DNA from: Gilvimarinus polysaccharolyticus
GTDB taxonomy: Bacteria; Pseudomonadota; Gammaproteobacteria; Pseudomonadales; Cellvibrionaceae
Direction of reading: 5' to 3'
Assembly: GCF_001187555.1 (NCBI RefSeq)
Contig: NZ_LFIJ01000001.1
Location: 238,307-302,306, forward strand
DNA: 64,000 nt
This document shows positions 16,745 to 26,007 of this stretch, one piece after another; positions within the stretch are counted from its first letter, which is position 1; every line of letters starts with the position of its first letter. The notes under the pieces were generated by a model. It had not been told where the DNA came from, did no database searches, and was given only the letters and a program-made list of their open reading frames with translations. Position numbers and translations under genes: made by a program.

Positions 16745-17188
16745 CTGAGCTAATTTACTAGAAATAAAGTGTCGCTCAGAATTGTAGTGAGGCTTTTCAG
16801 GGAGCGATGTAAAGTACCTGCAATTCTTCTTGACCGTTAGGTACCATCTAGTTTCAGCGCTGCTTACCAGTACTCTTCCTTTTTTTGCTGGGGGTGGACG
16901 GTATTCTTGGCGCTAATCGACGCCAGTTTCTTATCTCATTGTTATATCTGACTAGCAATAATCTATAGCTTACCTTTATTGGGGAATGACCATTCATTTG
17001 AGGTTTTATCAGTGAAATTGGTTGTTTTTTTAAAAATACACTTGTAATCGGTTACATTATAGGGAAGAATTGCGTGACGATACAGCTGGTGTCGTATAAA
17101 ACAGATAAAGGCCAGGCTCCATATGTAGCTGCTAACTTTCTTGCCACGCGCACGTAGAGACAAGGCCAAAAATAAATGAGGCTAGTCC
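16745..17188. other. 444-nt region upstream of the TonB-dependent receptor gene
   Basis: No gene is supported here; short open frames on either strand lack ribosome-binding sites and recognisable products. The region is AT-rich near 17000-17060 and holds a LacI-type operator candidate at 17043-17056. It probably contains the receptor promoter and a long leader. Confidence 0.5.
17043..17056. promoter_or_regulatory. LacI-family-type operator candidate upstream of the TonB-dependent receptor
   Basis: TGTAA-TCGG-TTACA is a perfect 5-bp-arm palindrome of the form bound by LacI/GalR-family sugar regulators. The following CATTAT could be a -10 element, so a bound repressor would block transcription. 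No LacI regulator gene is in the window. Confidence 0.45.
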
Positions 17189-20100
17189 ATGATAAGAACA
17201 CTCCCCCAAAAACGAATTCTGTCCACTTGGATTTCAGCGTTGTCCCTCGCGGCGACAGCCAGTGCAGTCCAGGCTCAGCAAGGCTCATATGATGAGGAAC
17301 TGCTCGAAGAGGTTGTGGTGCGTGGCATTCGCAGCTCTCAGCAGGCCGCTGTGGATGTAAAGCGCGACTCTAAAGTCATCGTAGACTCGATTGTGGCAGA
17401 TGATATCGGCAAGCTGCCGGATGTCACTATTGCCGACTCTCTTCAGCGTGTAACGGGTGTGCAAATTCAGCGCACTGCAGGCGAAGGTACCAGTTTAAAC
17501 GTGCGCGGTATGCCACAGGTGCTGACCACCTTGAACGGCGAGCAATTCTTAAGCCCTTGGTCTATCACCGATGTAGGTGCCAATTATGGCGATATCCCCG
17601 CCTCGATGATCGCGGGTGTGGATGTGTATAAATCGCAAAGCGCGAGCCTCTCGGCAGGCGGTATTTCTGGTGTTATTAATTTAAAAACTCGTCGTCCGCG
17701 TGACTTAGAGCAAGGCTGGACGGCTGTTGGTAGTGCAGAAGTATCACAAGGCTCGATTACCGAAGACGACAATTACAACACTAATGCGTTTGTGGGTTAT
17801 AACGGCGACCGCTTCGGTTTTACTCTTGGTGCTTTTAAATCTAACTCTAACGCAGCCAACTACCAGATTTGGGAAGACGTCCGTTTAGGGTTTGTTAATG
17901 CCGGCGGTGATCCCCTGGATCTGAACGGTAATGGCGATTTAAGTGATCGTTATTTGGTGCCCGGTGGGTACGGTGTTAGTGCCTTTGTTATGGAGCGCGA
18001 GCGCGAAGGTTTTGCCGGCTCCTTGCAGTTTGATATTACCGATGCGTTGCAGCTAACTGCGGATGTGTTCTACACCAAGATGGATCAGTATGACCGTGGC
18101 GTGCGCACGCAGTTTAACGGCAGTAACAGCGATAACTACGACGTATTGCGTCCAGGTACGCAAACTCAGTTTGCAACAGTTGTCCCGGCAGAGGGCGATA
18201 CCCCTGAGCGTGTGATCAACTCGTTGCAAGTGGCAGTGGTCGAAGCGCCTGATTTTCAAGCCACCACGCAGAGTAGACAAAATCACACAGACGCCCTTAA
18301 TGCTAACGTAGAGTTAAGCTTTGACAACGGCGGTCCGTTTACCGGTTCGGTTCGCTATATTCACGCCGAAGCTGAAAAAGATTATGCCAACGCCAGTTTT
18401 CAGCAGGGCACCCCCGAATGGTACTGGGTCGATGAAGATGAGGATGGTCAGGATGATCCGGTCGAGCCGTTTTGGGTTACGGTGGATTACACCGAAGAGT
18501 ATCCAACCTTCCAGTTTGAAGATGACTTATCCAGCACCGATCGTTTAAACCTGTTTCAAGCGTTTGCCGATGGTACCCATGATGATGCGACACTTGACGC
18601 TTTACGTGCTGACGGCTCTTACGACTTCGAGTTCTCGGGTTTTACATCGATAGATTTCGGGGTTCGTTACGGTCGTCGCGACGTTGATCACACTCGATTT
18701 ATTTACATGACTCCAACGGGTTATTACTCTACATGGGCCGATTCAAATGTGCCCGAAGAGTTGTGGTATGAGCCGTTGCCGGGTGATTTTATTTGGCAGC
18801 AATACCCAGATTGGAACGACTTTAAAGGCAATGCTGATTTAGGCCTCGCCCCCTATGAAGAGTTGCGTGATCAGTTGATCTCTTACAATGATTTCGGTCC
18901 TTTTGAAGGCTGGGGCAGCGGGGTCGCCGCACTAGATCCCAAAAGTCTGGACGATCTGAGCGGTTTTATGAACTTCGTCTACCCCGGCGCACAAGAGTTT
19001 GCCGATCCATCGCGCGCGTACTCGGTGGTGGAGGAAGAGACGTCGGGTTATGTACAGCTTAATTTTGAAAACCTAGATGGTCTGTTTGGTGTGCCGTTTG
19101 ACGGCAATATTGGTGTGCGCGTCGTTGAAACCAATCGTGAAGTTGTAAACAGTGTTTACGACCAAGGCGCGGTACCGACAGAAGGTACTTACTATGGTGG
19201 CGGTTACTCTGCCACGTACGGTCAGCCGCAAGGTTGGCAGGTAATGTACAAAACCTTGGGCACCGAAACCACCGAGACATCATTTACCGATGTGCTGCCC
19301 TCAGCCAATATTAACTTTTATCCGCGCGAAGATTTAATTGTGCGCTTGGGTTATAGCGAGACGATGTCACGCAACGACCTGATGAATGTGGGTGAGGGTG
19401 AGTCGCTGTGGTATCAGGAGTATCGCGTGTACACGCCAGATGGCAATCAATTGGACGAGAACGGCGAAGCTTACAAAGTGGTCACCAGCCCAGGCGGCGG
19501 TAACGATCAAGGCAACCCGTATATCGATCCTTGGCGTGCCAACAATTACAACCTTTCAACCGAGTGGTATTTTGGTGAAGGTGGTATTTTGGGCGCGGGC
19601 GTGTTCTTGATTGAGGTTGAAAGCGCGGCGCAAACACTGCAAGAACAGCGTCAATACCCAGATTCAGACGGTGTAATTCGCCGTTCTGCCAACATCTGGA
19701 CGACACAAAACGTTCCTGCCTCCGACCTTAAAGGTTTCGAAGTGGGGTATAAGCAAGCGCTGACTTTCTTGCCTGGTATTTTGTCTGATACCGGTATCGA
19801 GGCCAACTATACCTATTCAGATAACGACTCTGGCAGTGTTGACCTTGAGGGTAACAGCTTTCCGCTTAACTCCAACTCAGAGCATCAAGCCAACTTGGTG
19901 TTGTGGTATCAGGGTGACAAGTTAAGTTCGCGGATCGCCTACAACTGGCGCAGTGAAATTTTTCAGGGACAGGTAGGTTTAAACACCAACGAGGCACCTA
20001 TCAGTTTGGGCAACTGGTCTGAGTCGGCCGGTTACTTGGATGCCTCGATTAACTACGACATCAACGATAATATCGCGGTCTACTTACAAGGCACTAACCT

Positions 20101-20203
20101 GACCGAGACCGATTATCGCAACTATGCGCAGTTTGAAGGTCAGTTCCGATCTTTGAATGTGCAAGAGCGTCGTGTGGCACTGGGTATCCGCGCGCGTTTG
20201 TAA
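17189..20203 (+). CDS. TonB-dependent outer-membrane receptor (polysaccharide-utilisation type)
   Basis: A 1004-residue outer-membrane transporter with a signal peptide (cleavage near SAVQAQ) and a Ton-box-like EEVVVRGI at about residues 36-43. The plug domain carries DDIGKLPDVTIADSLQRVTGVQI and LNVRGM. The barrel has the family stretch LPSANINFYPREDLIVRLGYSETMSRNDL and ends in VALGIRARL. The plug pattern belongs to the large receptor subfamily expanded in Xanthomonas, Caulobacter and Cellvibrionales for oligosaccharide uptake. The esterase gene just downstream suggests an acetylated plant or algal polysaccharide substrate. It ends at a strong terminator. Confidence 0.9.
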   Translation: MIRTLPQKRILSTWISALSLAATASAVQAQQGSYDEELLEEVVVRGIRSSQQAAVDVKRDSKVIVDSIVADDIGKLPDVTIADSLQRVTGVQIQRTAGEGTSLNVRGMPQVLTTLNGEQFLSPWSITDVGANYGDIPASMIAGVDVYKSQSASLSAGGISGVINLKTRRPRDLEQGWTAVGSAEVSQGSITEDDNYNTNAFVGYNGDRFGFTLGAFKSNSNAANYQIWEDVRLGFVNAGGDPLDLNGNGDLSDRYLVPGGYGVSAFVMEREREGFAGSLQFDITDALQLTADVFYTKMDQYDRGVRTQFNGSNSDNYDVLRPGTQTQFATVVPAEGDTPERVINSLQVAVVEAPDFQATTQSRQNHTDALNANVELSFDNGGPFTGSVRYIHAEAEKDYANASFQQGTPEWYWVDEDEDGQDDPVEPFWVTVDYTEEYPTFQFEDDLSSTDRLNLFQAFADGTHDDATLDALRADGSYDFEFSGFTSIDFGVRYGRRDVDHTRFIYMTPTGYYSTWADSNVPEELWYEPLPGDFIWQQYPDWNDFKGNADLGLAPYEELRDQLISYNDFGPFEGWGSGVAALDPKSLDDLSGFMNFVYPGAQEFADPSRAYSVVEEETSGYVQLNFENLDGLFGVPFDGNIGVRVVETNREVVNSVYDQGAVPTEGTYYGGGYSATYGQPQGWQVMYKTLGTETTETSFTDVLPSANINFYPREDLIVRLGYSETMSRNDLMNVGEGESLWYQEYRVYTPDGNQLDENGEAYKVVTSPGGGNDQGNPYIDPWRANNYNLSTEWYFGEGGILGAGVFLIEVESAAQTLQEQRQYPDSDGVIRRSANIWTTQNVPASDLKGFEVGYKQALTFLPGILSDTGIEANYTYSDNDSGSVDLEGNSFPLNSNSEHQANLVLWYQGDKLSSRIAYNWRSEIFQGQVGLNTNEAPISLGNWSESAGYLDASINYDINDNIAVYLQGTNLTETDYRNYAQFEGQFRSLNVQERRVALGIRARL

Positions 20204-20244
20204 GCTCTCCTACCCCAAAACTTGTAGGGCAAGTGCATAGCTTT

Positions 20245-20277
20245 GTGGGAGTCGGGAAACCGGCTCCCACTTTTTTT
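20245..20277 (+). terminator. Rho-independent terminator after the TonB-dependent receptor
   Basis: GTGGGAGTCGG (20245-20255) pairs with CCGGCTCCCAC (20260-20270) across a GAAA tetraloop, with one G-T pair, and is followed by seven T. Confidence 0.9.
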
Positions 20278-20373
20278 GTTTATTATATTTAAAGTGATTT
20301 AACGCGGCAGTAGGTTACCTGTTAAGTCCGCGATATAGTAAGCAGACAATAAAGCATAGAGTGGAGTGATGTG

Positions 20374-21447
20374 ATGATAATGAAATCTTTAATAGCGGCT
20401 TTGACGCTATGGTTAGCAACCGCTTGCGCAGCGGCGCCTTCTGAGCAATTGCAGCCCCGGGTGTTAAATACCAACACCGTGTTGAGCGCTGATTCCGTAC
20501 GCTTGATCGGGCGATTCGATACCCGCGTGTCCGGTCAGGCCGCCTTTACCTGGCCTGGTTCGGCAGTCGAGTTTCGCTTTGCCGGCTCAACGGCGACTAT
20601 TCGATTGGCCAGCAGCGCCGATATTCGTTTTTTACTGGAAGTTGACGGTCAGCCATCAGAGTTATGGGTTAAGGCCGGCGAAGCGGATTACTCGCTGGCT
20701 TCTGGTTTGGCAAATGCCACACACAGCGTACGGCTGACGCGCTTGGCCGAATCGTTCTCGGGGGTGACTCGTATCGTCTCTAACCCCGTGACTGATGGGA
20801 AATTGCTGCCGCCACCTGCCGCCCCTAAACGTCGCTTGCTGGTTTTAGGTGACTCAATTACAGCCGGTTACGGCGTCGAGGGAGCAAGTAAAAGTTGTAG
20901 CTACTCACAGGCCACCAGCTCACCGGTACTAGCTTACGCTGGTGTGGCGGCCCGACAACTAAACGCCGATCTGCACAGCATTGCGTGGTCTGGCATTGGT
21001 GTGTGGCGCTCTTACGGCGAGCAGGAGCCTGCAAACCCGACGATAGGCGAGCGGCGTCAATTAACGCTTGGCGATGACTTTAACAGTCCTTGGGCGGTAA
21101 CACGCTACCGCCCTGATGCGGTGGTTATCGCCATTGGCACCAACGATTTTTGGCAGGGCAGTGCCGCAGGGTATCGCGCGGCCATGACGCAATTAGTATC
21201 ACAACTGCAAACCGATTACCCCCAGCGGCCCATCTATTTAATGGTCAGTCCGATGCTTACGGGCGACGCTCGCGCGGCGCAGCAAGCTGACCTTGATGCG
21301 ATTGCTTCAGGTCTGGTTGAGGTGATTGATTTGGGCAAAATTGAGCCGGCAGATGGTTACGGCTGTGATTATCATCCTAATGTAATAACTCAACAGCGGT
21401 TGGGTGAAGCGTTGGCCCAAAAGCTGGAAAATGATTTGGATTGGTAG
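20374..21447 (+). CDS. CE2-type carbohydrate acetyl esterase (SGNH hydrolase)
   Basis: A 357-residue exported enzyme. A signal peptide ends near TACAAAPS, and an ATAC stretch makes lipidation possible but not certain. A beta-sandwich domain at about 30-145 precedes the SGNH domain. Block I is VLGDSITAGYG with the nucleophile Ser, block III is AIGTNDFW, and the C-terminal GCDYHPN carries the catalytic His. This two-domain order matches carbohydrate esterase family 2, which removes acetyl groups from xylan or mannan oligosaccharides. GGAG lies 7 nt before the ATG at 20374; the preceding in-frame GTG at 20371 is an alternative. Confidence 0.8.
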   Translation: MIMKSLIAALTLWLATACAAAPSEQLQPRVLNTNTVLSADSVRLIGRFDTRVSGQAAFTWPGSAVEFRFAGSTATIRLASSADIRFLLEVDGQPSELWVKAGEADYSLASGLANATHSVRLTRLAESFSGVTRIVSNPVTDGKLLPPPAAPKRRLLVLGDSITAGYGVEGASKSCSYSQATSSPVLAYAGVAARQLNADLHSIAWSGIGVWRSYGEQEPANPTIGERRQLTLGDDFNSPWAVTRYRPDAVVIAIGTNDFWQGSAAGYRAAMTQLVSQLQTDYPQRPIYLMVSPMLTGDARAAQQADLDAIASGLVEVIDLGKIEPADGYGCDYHPNVITQQRLGEALAQKLENDLDW

Positions 21448-21486
21448 GTTTGGTTGATGCTCTAACCTGCGAGACTAAAGTCCAAT

Positions 21487-21521
21487 AAAAAAGCCGCTAC
21501 CTAAAAAGATAGCGGCTTTTT
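21487..21521. terminator. Bidirectional terminator between the CE2 gene and the pseudo-tRNA
   Basis: AAAAAGCCGCTA (21488-21499) pairs with TAGCGGCTTTTT (21510-21521). Because both arms carry A/T ends it has a U run on either strand. It can stop the esterase transcript and the minus-strand tRNA transcript. Confidence 0.85.
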
Positions 21522-21524
21522 GTA

Positions 21525-21614
21525 TGGTGGGCCTTCCCAGACTCGAACTGGGGACTTGCCCCGACGTTAATGAAAAAGTGAGTCGGATGCTCTAATCAAC
21601 TGAGCTAAAAGCTA
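21525..21614 (-). pseudogene. Degenerate tRNA copy (pseudo-tRNA)
   Basis: The D arm, T arm and 3' end with CCA are almost identical to the intact CAT tRNA 117-130 bp away. The 5' acceptor strand is changed and no longer pairs with AAGGCCC. The anticodon loop holds 13 extra bases, so the stem CCGAC/GTCGG encloses 16 nt and the CAT anticodon is not in place. It is therefore not expected to give a working tRNA. It lies directly after the terminator of the intact copy. Confidence 0.8.
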
Positions 21615-21651
21615 ATAAAAAAGCCGCTACCTAAAAAGATAGCGGCTTTTT
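21615..21651. terminator. Terminator directly after the CAT tRNA
   Basis: This is the second copy of the same hairpin: GCCGCTA pairs with TAGCGGC inside A and T runs. It lies immediately 3' of the tRNA on the minus strand. Confidence 0.85.
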
Positions 21652-21654
21652 ATA

Positions 21655-21731
21655 TGGTGGGCCTTCCCAGACTCGAACTGGGGACCTGCCGATTATGAGT
21701 CGGATGCTCTAACCAACTGAGCTAAAGGCCC
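21655..21731 (-). tRNA. tRNA with CAT anticodon, probably tRNA-Ile2 (or elongator tRNA-Met)
   Basis: A 77-nt tRNA with encoded CCA. The acceptor GGGCCTT pairs fully with AAGGCCC; the D arm TAGCTCAGTTGGTTAGAGCA and T loop TTCGAGT are canonical. The anticodon loop is CTCATAA, giving CAT. The acceptor pairs C4-G69 and C5-G68 match those that mark E. coli tRNA-Ile2 for lysidine modification by TilS, whereas elongator tRNA-Met has U4-A69 there. Ile2 is therefore favoured, but this is inference. It lies 217 bp downstream of rpoD on the same strand. Confidence 0.9.
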
Positions 21732-21905
21732 TTAACTTGTCTTTTTACTCTCTGGGGGCGTCGCGTCCTCGCTTCAGGCGGTCACGTACTTAATGTACGC
21801 TCCCTTCTTCAGCTCCGGTGCTTCTACCCAGAAAGCAAAAACCCTGCGTTAAGCAGAGTTGTCTTGATTTCTGCAGTACTCGGTGCAGTACATCTAGTCG
21901 ATCTT

Positions 21906-21935
21906 TTGCGGCCCGCATTATAGTGCGGGCCGCAA
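21906..21935. other. Perfect 12-bp-stem hairpin downstream of rpoD
   Basis: TTGCGGCCCGCA pairs with TGCGGGCCGCAA around a TTATAG loop, 14 nt after the rpoD stop codon. On the rpoD strand it is followed by A residues, not U, so it is not a classical terminator. It may stabilise the mRNA end or work with Rho. The rest of the gap to the tRNA holds small inverted repeats, such as CGTAC/GTACG near 21785, and nothing coding. Confidence 0.6.
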
Positions 21936-21948
21936 CTAAATTAAAACC

Positions 21949-23757
21949 CTATTCGTCTAAAAAGCTGCGCAGGTGATCGGAGCGCGAAGGATGACGCAAT
22001 TTGCGTAAGGCTTTGGCTTCGATCTGACGGATACGCTCACGAGTAACGTCGAACTGTTTGCCCACTTCCTCAAGGGTGTGGTCGGTGTTCATGTCGATAC
22101 CAAAGCGCATGCGCAGTACTTTTGCTTCGCGAGCGGTAAGGCCCGAGAGCACTTCACGAGTAGACTCGGTTAAGCCAACACTGGTGGCAGACTCTACTGG
22201 TGAGACGATGGTGCTGTCTTCAATAAAGTCGCCCAAGTGCGAGTCTTCATCGTCACCGATAGGTGTTTCCATCGATATAGGTTCTTTGGCGATTTTCAGC
22301 ACCTTGCGAACTTTATCTTCTGGCATTTCCATGCGCTCGCCCAACTCTTCGGGGGTGGGTTCGCGGCCCATTTCCTGAAGCATCTGGCGCGATACACGAT
22401 TGAGTTTGTTGATAGTCTCGATCATGTGCACGGGGATACGAATGGTGCGAGCCTGATCCGCAATCGAGCGGGTGATGGCCTGACGAATCCACCAGGTGGC
22501 GTAGGTCGAGAATTTGTAACCACGACGGTATTCAAACTTATCAACGGCTTTCATTAGGCCGATGTTGCCTTCTTGGATTAGATCCAAGAACTGCAGGCCG
22601 CGGTTGGTGTACTTTTTCGCAATAGAAATTACCAAGCGCAGGTTGGCTTCAACCATTTCTTTCTTGGCGCGACGTGCCCGGGCTTCGCCGATGGACATGC
22701 GACGGTTAATTTCTTTAATGGTGCTAAGCGGTAAGCCGCTTTCGACTTCTACTTGATTTAATTTGCGTTGGGCGCGAGCGATTTCTGGCTCGTAGGTTTT
22801 TAAGGCCTCAGAGTAATCGCGCTTTTTGGCAATAATTTCGCTGATCCACTGGTCGTTAGACTCGTTGCCAGGAAACTCTTTAATAAAGGTTTTACGCGGC
22901 ATTTTGGCTCTGCGAATACACAGTTCCATAATAGCGCGTTCTTCGCGGCGAGCGCGGTCAAGAATGTTGCGCACGTTAACGTAAACGGGTTCAAACTGGC
23001 GTGGCGGAAGCTTAAAGAACTTGAAGATTTCGCCTAGGGCGTCGAGTTCTTTATCGGCTTGTTTGCTGTCACGACCATTTTTCTCGATAACCTTTTCGGC
23101 TTTGGCCAACTGTTTTTTCAGTGCGCCAAAACGCTCTTTTGCCTCATCGGGATCAACGCCCGTAGGTGTTTCGTCCTCTTCGTCGCCATCCTCTTTTTTT
23201 GCCGCGGCGGGTGCGCCGGCGGTGGGGATCTCGTCCGAGGGGTCGAGCCAACCGATGATGACGTCAGCCAGGCGGCGCTCTTCTTTTTCGACCATTTCGT
23301 ATTCGGTTAAAATGGCCTGAACAGATCCTGGCCAGTAGGCGATGGCGTGCATCAGCTCGCGCACACCCTCTTCGATACGTTTGGCAATGGCAATTTCGCC
23401 TTCCCGGGTTAGCAGCTCAACGGTGCCCATTTCGCGCATATACATGCGCACTGGGTCGGTGGTGCGACCGGCTTCGGTTTCAACCGCGGCGAGTGCTGCC
23501 GCAGCTTCTGCCGCAGCGATTTCATCGGCAGAGGAATCGCCATCCGCCATCAACAGGTCATCGGCATTGGGGGCTTGTTCAAACACCCGAATACCCATGT
23601 CGTTGATCATTTGAATGATGTCTTCGACCTGATCTGGATCGGAGATGTCCTCTGGTAGGTGATCGTTCACCTCGGAATAGGTTAAATAACCTTGTTCCTT
23701 ACCTCGGGCGATAAGCTCTTTGATTCGAGACTGTTGCTGTTTAGCGTCGTCAGCCAT
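21949..23757 (-). CDS. rpoD: RNA polymerase primary sigma factor RpoD (sigma-70)
   Basis: A 602-residue housekeeping sigma factor. Region 1.1 is at the N-terminus, region 1.2 is at about 98-130 ([11 protein letters not shown]), and an acidic non-conserved insert contains DGDEEDE. Region 2 follows ([41 protein letters not shown], then the promoter-melting [13 protein letters not shown]). Regions 3 and 4 close it, with the -35-binding helix [17 protein letters not shown] and the usual C-terminal LRSFLDE. It is the last gene of the rpsU-yqeY-dnaG-rpoD group and has a 147-nt upstream gap that may hold its own promoter. Confidence 0.98.
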   Translation of the reverse strand: MADDAKQQQSRIKELIARGKEQGYLTYSEVNDHLPEDISDPDQVEDIIQMINDMGIRVFEQAPNADDLLMADGDSSADEIAAAEAAAALAAVETEAGRTTDPVRMYMREMGTVELLTREGEIAIAKRIEEGVRELMHAIAYWPGSVQAILTEYEMVEKEERRLADVIIGWLDPSDEIPTAGAPAAAKKEDGDEEDETPTGVDPDEAKERFGALKKQLAKAEKVIEKNGRDSKQADKELDALGEIFKFFKLPPRQFEPVYVNVRNILDRARREERAIMELCIRRAKMPRKTFIKEFPGNESNDQWISEIIAKKRDYSEALKTYEPEIARAQRKLNQVEVESGLPLSTIKEINRRMSIGEARARRAKKEMVEANLRLVISIAKKYTNRGLQFLDLIQEGNIGLMKAVDKFEYRRGYKFSTYATWWIRQAITRSIADQARTIRIPVHMIETINKLNRVSRQMLQEMGREPTPEELGERMEMPEDKVRKVLKIAKEPISMETPIGDDEDSHLGDFIEDSTIVSPVESATSVGLTESTREVLSGLTAREAKVLRMRFGIDMNTDHTLEEVGKQFDVTRERIRQIEAKALRKLRHPSRSDHLRSFLDE

Positions 23758-23904
23758 TATGGACCCTGTAAAACGTAGCGGTTAAAAAAGCAAGCGCGGG
23801 ATTATACCGTAAAGCATGAGTTAGATGCTAGGTGAACGGTGAAAATGCGCGGATATTAACGCGATTTGGTGCGGTAATGGTGCGTAGGTTTAGGCTTGGT
23901 GAGT

Positions 23905-25965
23905 TTAGTGTAGTTTTTGTCCGAGCGCTTCGGCGACCAGTGCCTCTTTTTCGGCGCGACTCAGTTTGCGGCAGTCGCTGCTGCGTAATTTGGCTAGGGC
24001 GCGTTCGCGACTGGGTTCGTGCAGTAAGTTGCGGGCTTTTTCTAGACAGTGGGAAAAGGCGGCGCTTAGGTCGTATTCGATGACTTCGCTGCGCTCATCC
24101 TTTGGCCGGCTTAGGTGCGCTGCGGCGCGCAGCATGTCGTGTCCGGCAATGGCGGCGAGCTTTTCAGTCTCGTCCGGCCCGTAGTTGGCGCGCCAGTGCC
24201 CCAGAATATGAGACAGCTGATAATGGCTGCGCTCGTGCAGCAATTTAAGTAGGCGACCTAGTTGGCGTAGTTCGCCGTTGTTTTGGCTTAGCCATGCATC
24301 GTGGTCGGGGGCCTCGGCTGCCAGTGTAGGGTGGGCCAGTAATAAAGCGATGGCTTTTGTGTGGGCTTGCATCAAATATTGACTGCTGCGTTTGGCGCTA
24401 ACACTGCTGGTTGGCTCGTTATCGAGTTTAGGCTCGGGTATATCGTCGTAAGCGCTAGCCGGCAGTGATTCAAAATCGTCGTAGTCGACGGGGATGTCAT
24501 GTTCGTGATAGCTGGGCGGCTCACTTTGGGTGTCGTCAGGCCAGTATTCTGGGGCGGCATCGTGCGTTGGTGATTCGCGGGTTAAACGCTCGGGCTGGAT
24601 ACTGGGTTCTTGCCGGGCGGGGTGGCTTTGTGGCTCGGGCTCTTGTTGTGATGGCAGCGGCTCGGGGGTGTCTACTAGCTCCTCGAGGGTGGTGCGGTTT
24701 AAGCCGGTGCGTGTGGCCAGCGCCTCAAACATTAATTCGCGAAACACGCCTTTAGGTAGCTTGGCCAGTAGTGGCGCGGCGCGTTTACTTAAGTGAGCGC
24801 GGCCCTCCATGGTGCGAATATTGATGCCTTCGGCGGCGGCGTCAAATAAGTAATCTTCTAGGGGCACGCCCATGTCGATCAGGTTTTCAAATTTCTCTGG
24901 GCCGATTTGACGCACTAGGGTGTCTGGATCTTCGCCGTCGGGCAAAAACAAAAACTTCACCTGGCGTCCGTCGGTCATGGCCGGCAGTGATGCTTCAAGG
25001 GCTCGGGTGGCCGCTCGACGGCCGGCGTTATCGCCGTCAAAACAAAAAACGACTTCGCTGGTGTAGCGAAACGCTCGCTCTAGGTGTTCTTCTCCGCAAG
25101 CGGTGCCAAGTGTCGCGACGCCGTAGCGAATGCCAAATTGCGCCAGTGCGACCACGTCCATATAGCCTTCGACTACCAGTAGGCGGGGCAGGTTGCGGTA
25201 GGCTTGGCGTGCTTCGTGTAGTCCGTAAAGCTCACGGCCTTTATGAAACACTGGGGTTTCGGGCGAGTTGAGGTATTTGGGTTTGCTGTCGTCCAGTACT
25301 CGCCCGCCAAAGCCGATGACTCGTCCGCGAGTGTCGCGAATTGGGAACATAATACGATGGCGGAATCGATCGTATAGTCGGTCAGAGTCTTCGGGTTGAA
25401 TCAGCATTCCGGCCGTTAGTAAGCCGTCGCGATTATCGCCATTGGTGCCCAGAGCTTTGAGTAGGTTGTCCCAGCCGGGTGGGGCATAGCCGACACCGTA
25501 GTCGCGGGCGATTTGACCGTCTAGGCCGCGACCTTTGAGGTAGTCGATGGCTTTGCTTTTGCCGGGGTGTTGGCGCAGTTGCTCTTGGTAGAAATCGTTG
25601 GATTTCTCTAGCAGCTCGTAGAGTCGCTTGCGCAGTCGTTCTTGACGCGTGGCCTCGGGCTTTTGCTCTTCGCGGGGAACTTCCATGCCGCACAGGTGGG
25701 CGAGTTGTTCAACCGCCTCGGGAAACCCGGTGCGCTCATAATCCATTAAAAAGCCCACCGCATTACCGCTGGCGCCGCAGCCAAAACAGTAAAAAAACTG
25801 TTTGTCGGGGCTTACGGTAAACGAGGGGTTTTTTTCGTCGTGAAATGGGCAGCAGGCGCTGTAGTTTTTGCCGGTCTTTCTTAGTTTGACGCGGTGATCT
25901 ACCACCTCGACGATGTCGACGCGGTCTAACAGTTCGTCAATAAAAGACTGGGGGATGCGGCTCAT
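23905..25965 (-). CDS. dnaG: DNA primase DnaG
   Basis: A 686-residue primase that makes RNA primers for replication. The N-terminal CHC2 zinc finger is at about 38-65 (Cys-x2-His then Cys-x2-Cys: CCPFHDEKNPSF, YCFGCG). The catalytic core follows with the RFRHRIMFPI and TOPRIM motifs (VVEGYMDVVAL, FDGDNAGRRA). A long Pro/Glu/Ser-rich linker (about 425-530) leads to the C-terminal DnaB-binding helical domain. The linker makes it longer than the E. coli protein (581). It lies between yqeY and rpoD. Confidence 0.97.
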   Translation of the reverse strand: MSRIPQSFIDELLDRVDIVEVVDHRVKLRKTGKNYSACCPFHDEKNPSFTVSPDKQFFYCFGCGASGNAVGFLMDYERTGFPEAVEQLAHLCGMEVPREEQKPEATRQERLRKRLYELLEKSNDFYQEQLRQHPGKSKAIDYLKGRGLDGQIARDYGVGYAPPGWDNLLKALGTNGDNRDGLLTAGMLIQPEDSDRLYDRFRHRIMFPIRDTRGRVIGFGGRVLDDSKPKYLNSPETPVFHKGRELYGLHEARQAYRNLPRLLVVEGYMDVVALAQFGIRYGVATLGTACGEEHLERAFRYTSEVVFCFDGDNAGRRAATRALEASLPAMTDGRQVKFLFLPDGEDPDTLVRQIGPEKFENLIDMGVPLEDYLFDAAAEGINIRTMEGRAHLSKRAAPLLAKLPKGVFRELMFEALATRTGLNRTTLEELVDTPEPLPSQQEPEPQSHPARQEPSIQPERLTRESPTHDAAPEYWPDDTQSEPPSYHEHDIPVDYDDFESLPASAYDDIPEPKLDNEPTSSVSAKRSSQYLMQAHTKAIALLLAHPTLAAEAPDHDAWLSQNNGELRQLGRLLKLLHERSHYQLSHILGHWRANYGPDETEKLAAIAGHDMLRAAAHLSRPKDERSEVIEYDLSAAFSHCLEKARNLLHEPSRERALAKLRSSDCRKLSRAEKEALVAEALGQKLH

Positions 25966-26007
25966 AGAGGGATTTTAGCCGCTTTATGATCGGCGGCGAT
26001 AGCCTTA

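Larger units (their letters stand above)
21484..21690. repeat. 130-bp-period tandem duplication of a terminator plus tRNA 3' half
   Basis: A 77-nt unit at 21484-21560 recurs at 21614-21690 with two mismatches. A second homologous stretch continues at 21580-21609 and 21697-21726, but at an offset of 117, because the first copy has 13 extra bases. The unit contains the bidirectional terminator and the T arm and 3' end of the tRNA. Confidence 0.85.

Noticed and set aside
16908-16922. TGGCGCT-like sigma-54 candidate upstream of the TonB-dependent receptor
   Set aside because: The GC element is not at the -12 spacing, so it does not fit GG-N10-GC.
16965-17288. Minus-strand open frames upstream of the TonB-dependent receptor
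   Set aside because: They cross the receptor start and its regulatory region and have no plausible start signals.
22058-23614. Several plus-strand open frames inside rpoD
   Set aside because: They are antisense shadows of rpoD codon usage, rich in Ser/Arg, without ribosome-binding sites.
23832-25271. Plus-strand open frames inside and beside dnaG
   Set aside because: They overlap the clear dnaG coding sequence in antisense and show no domain.
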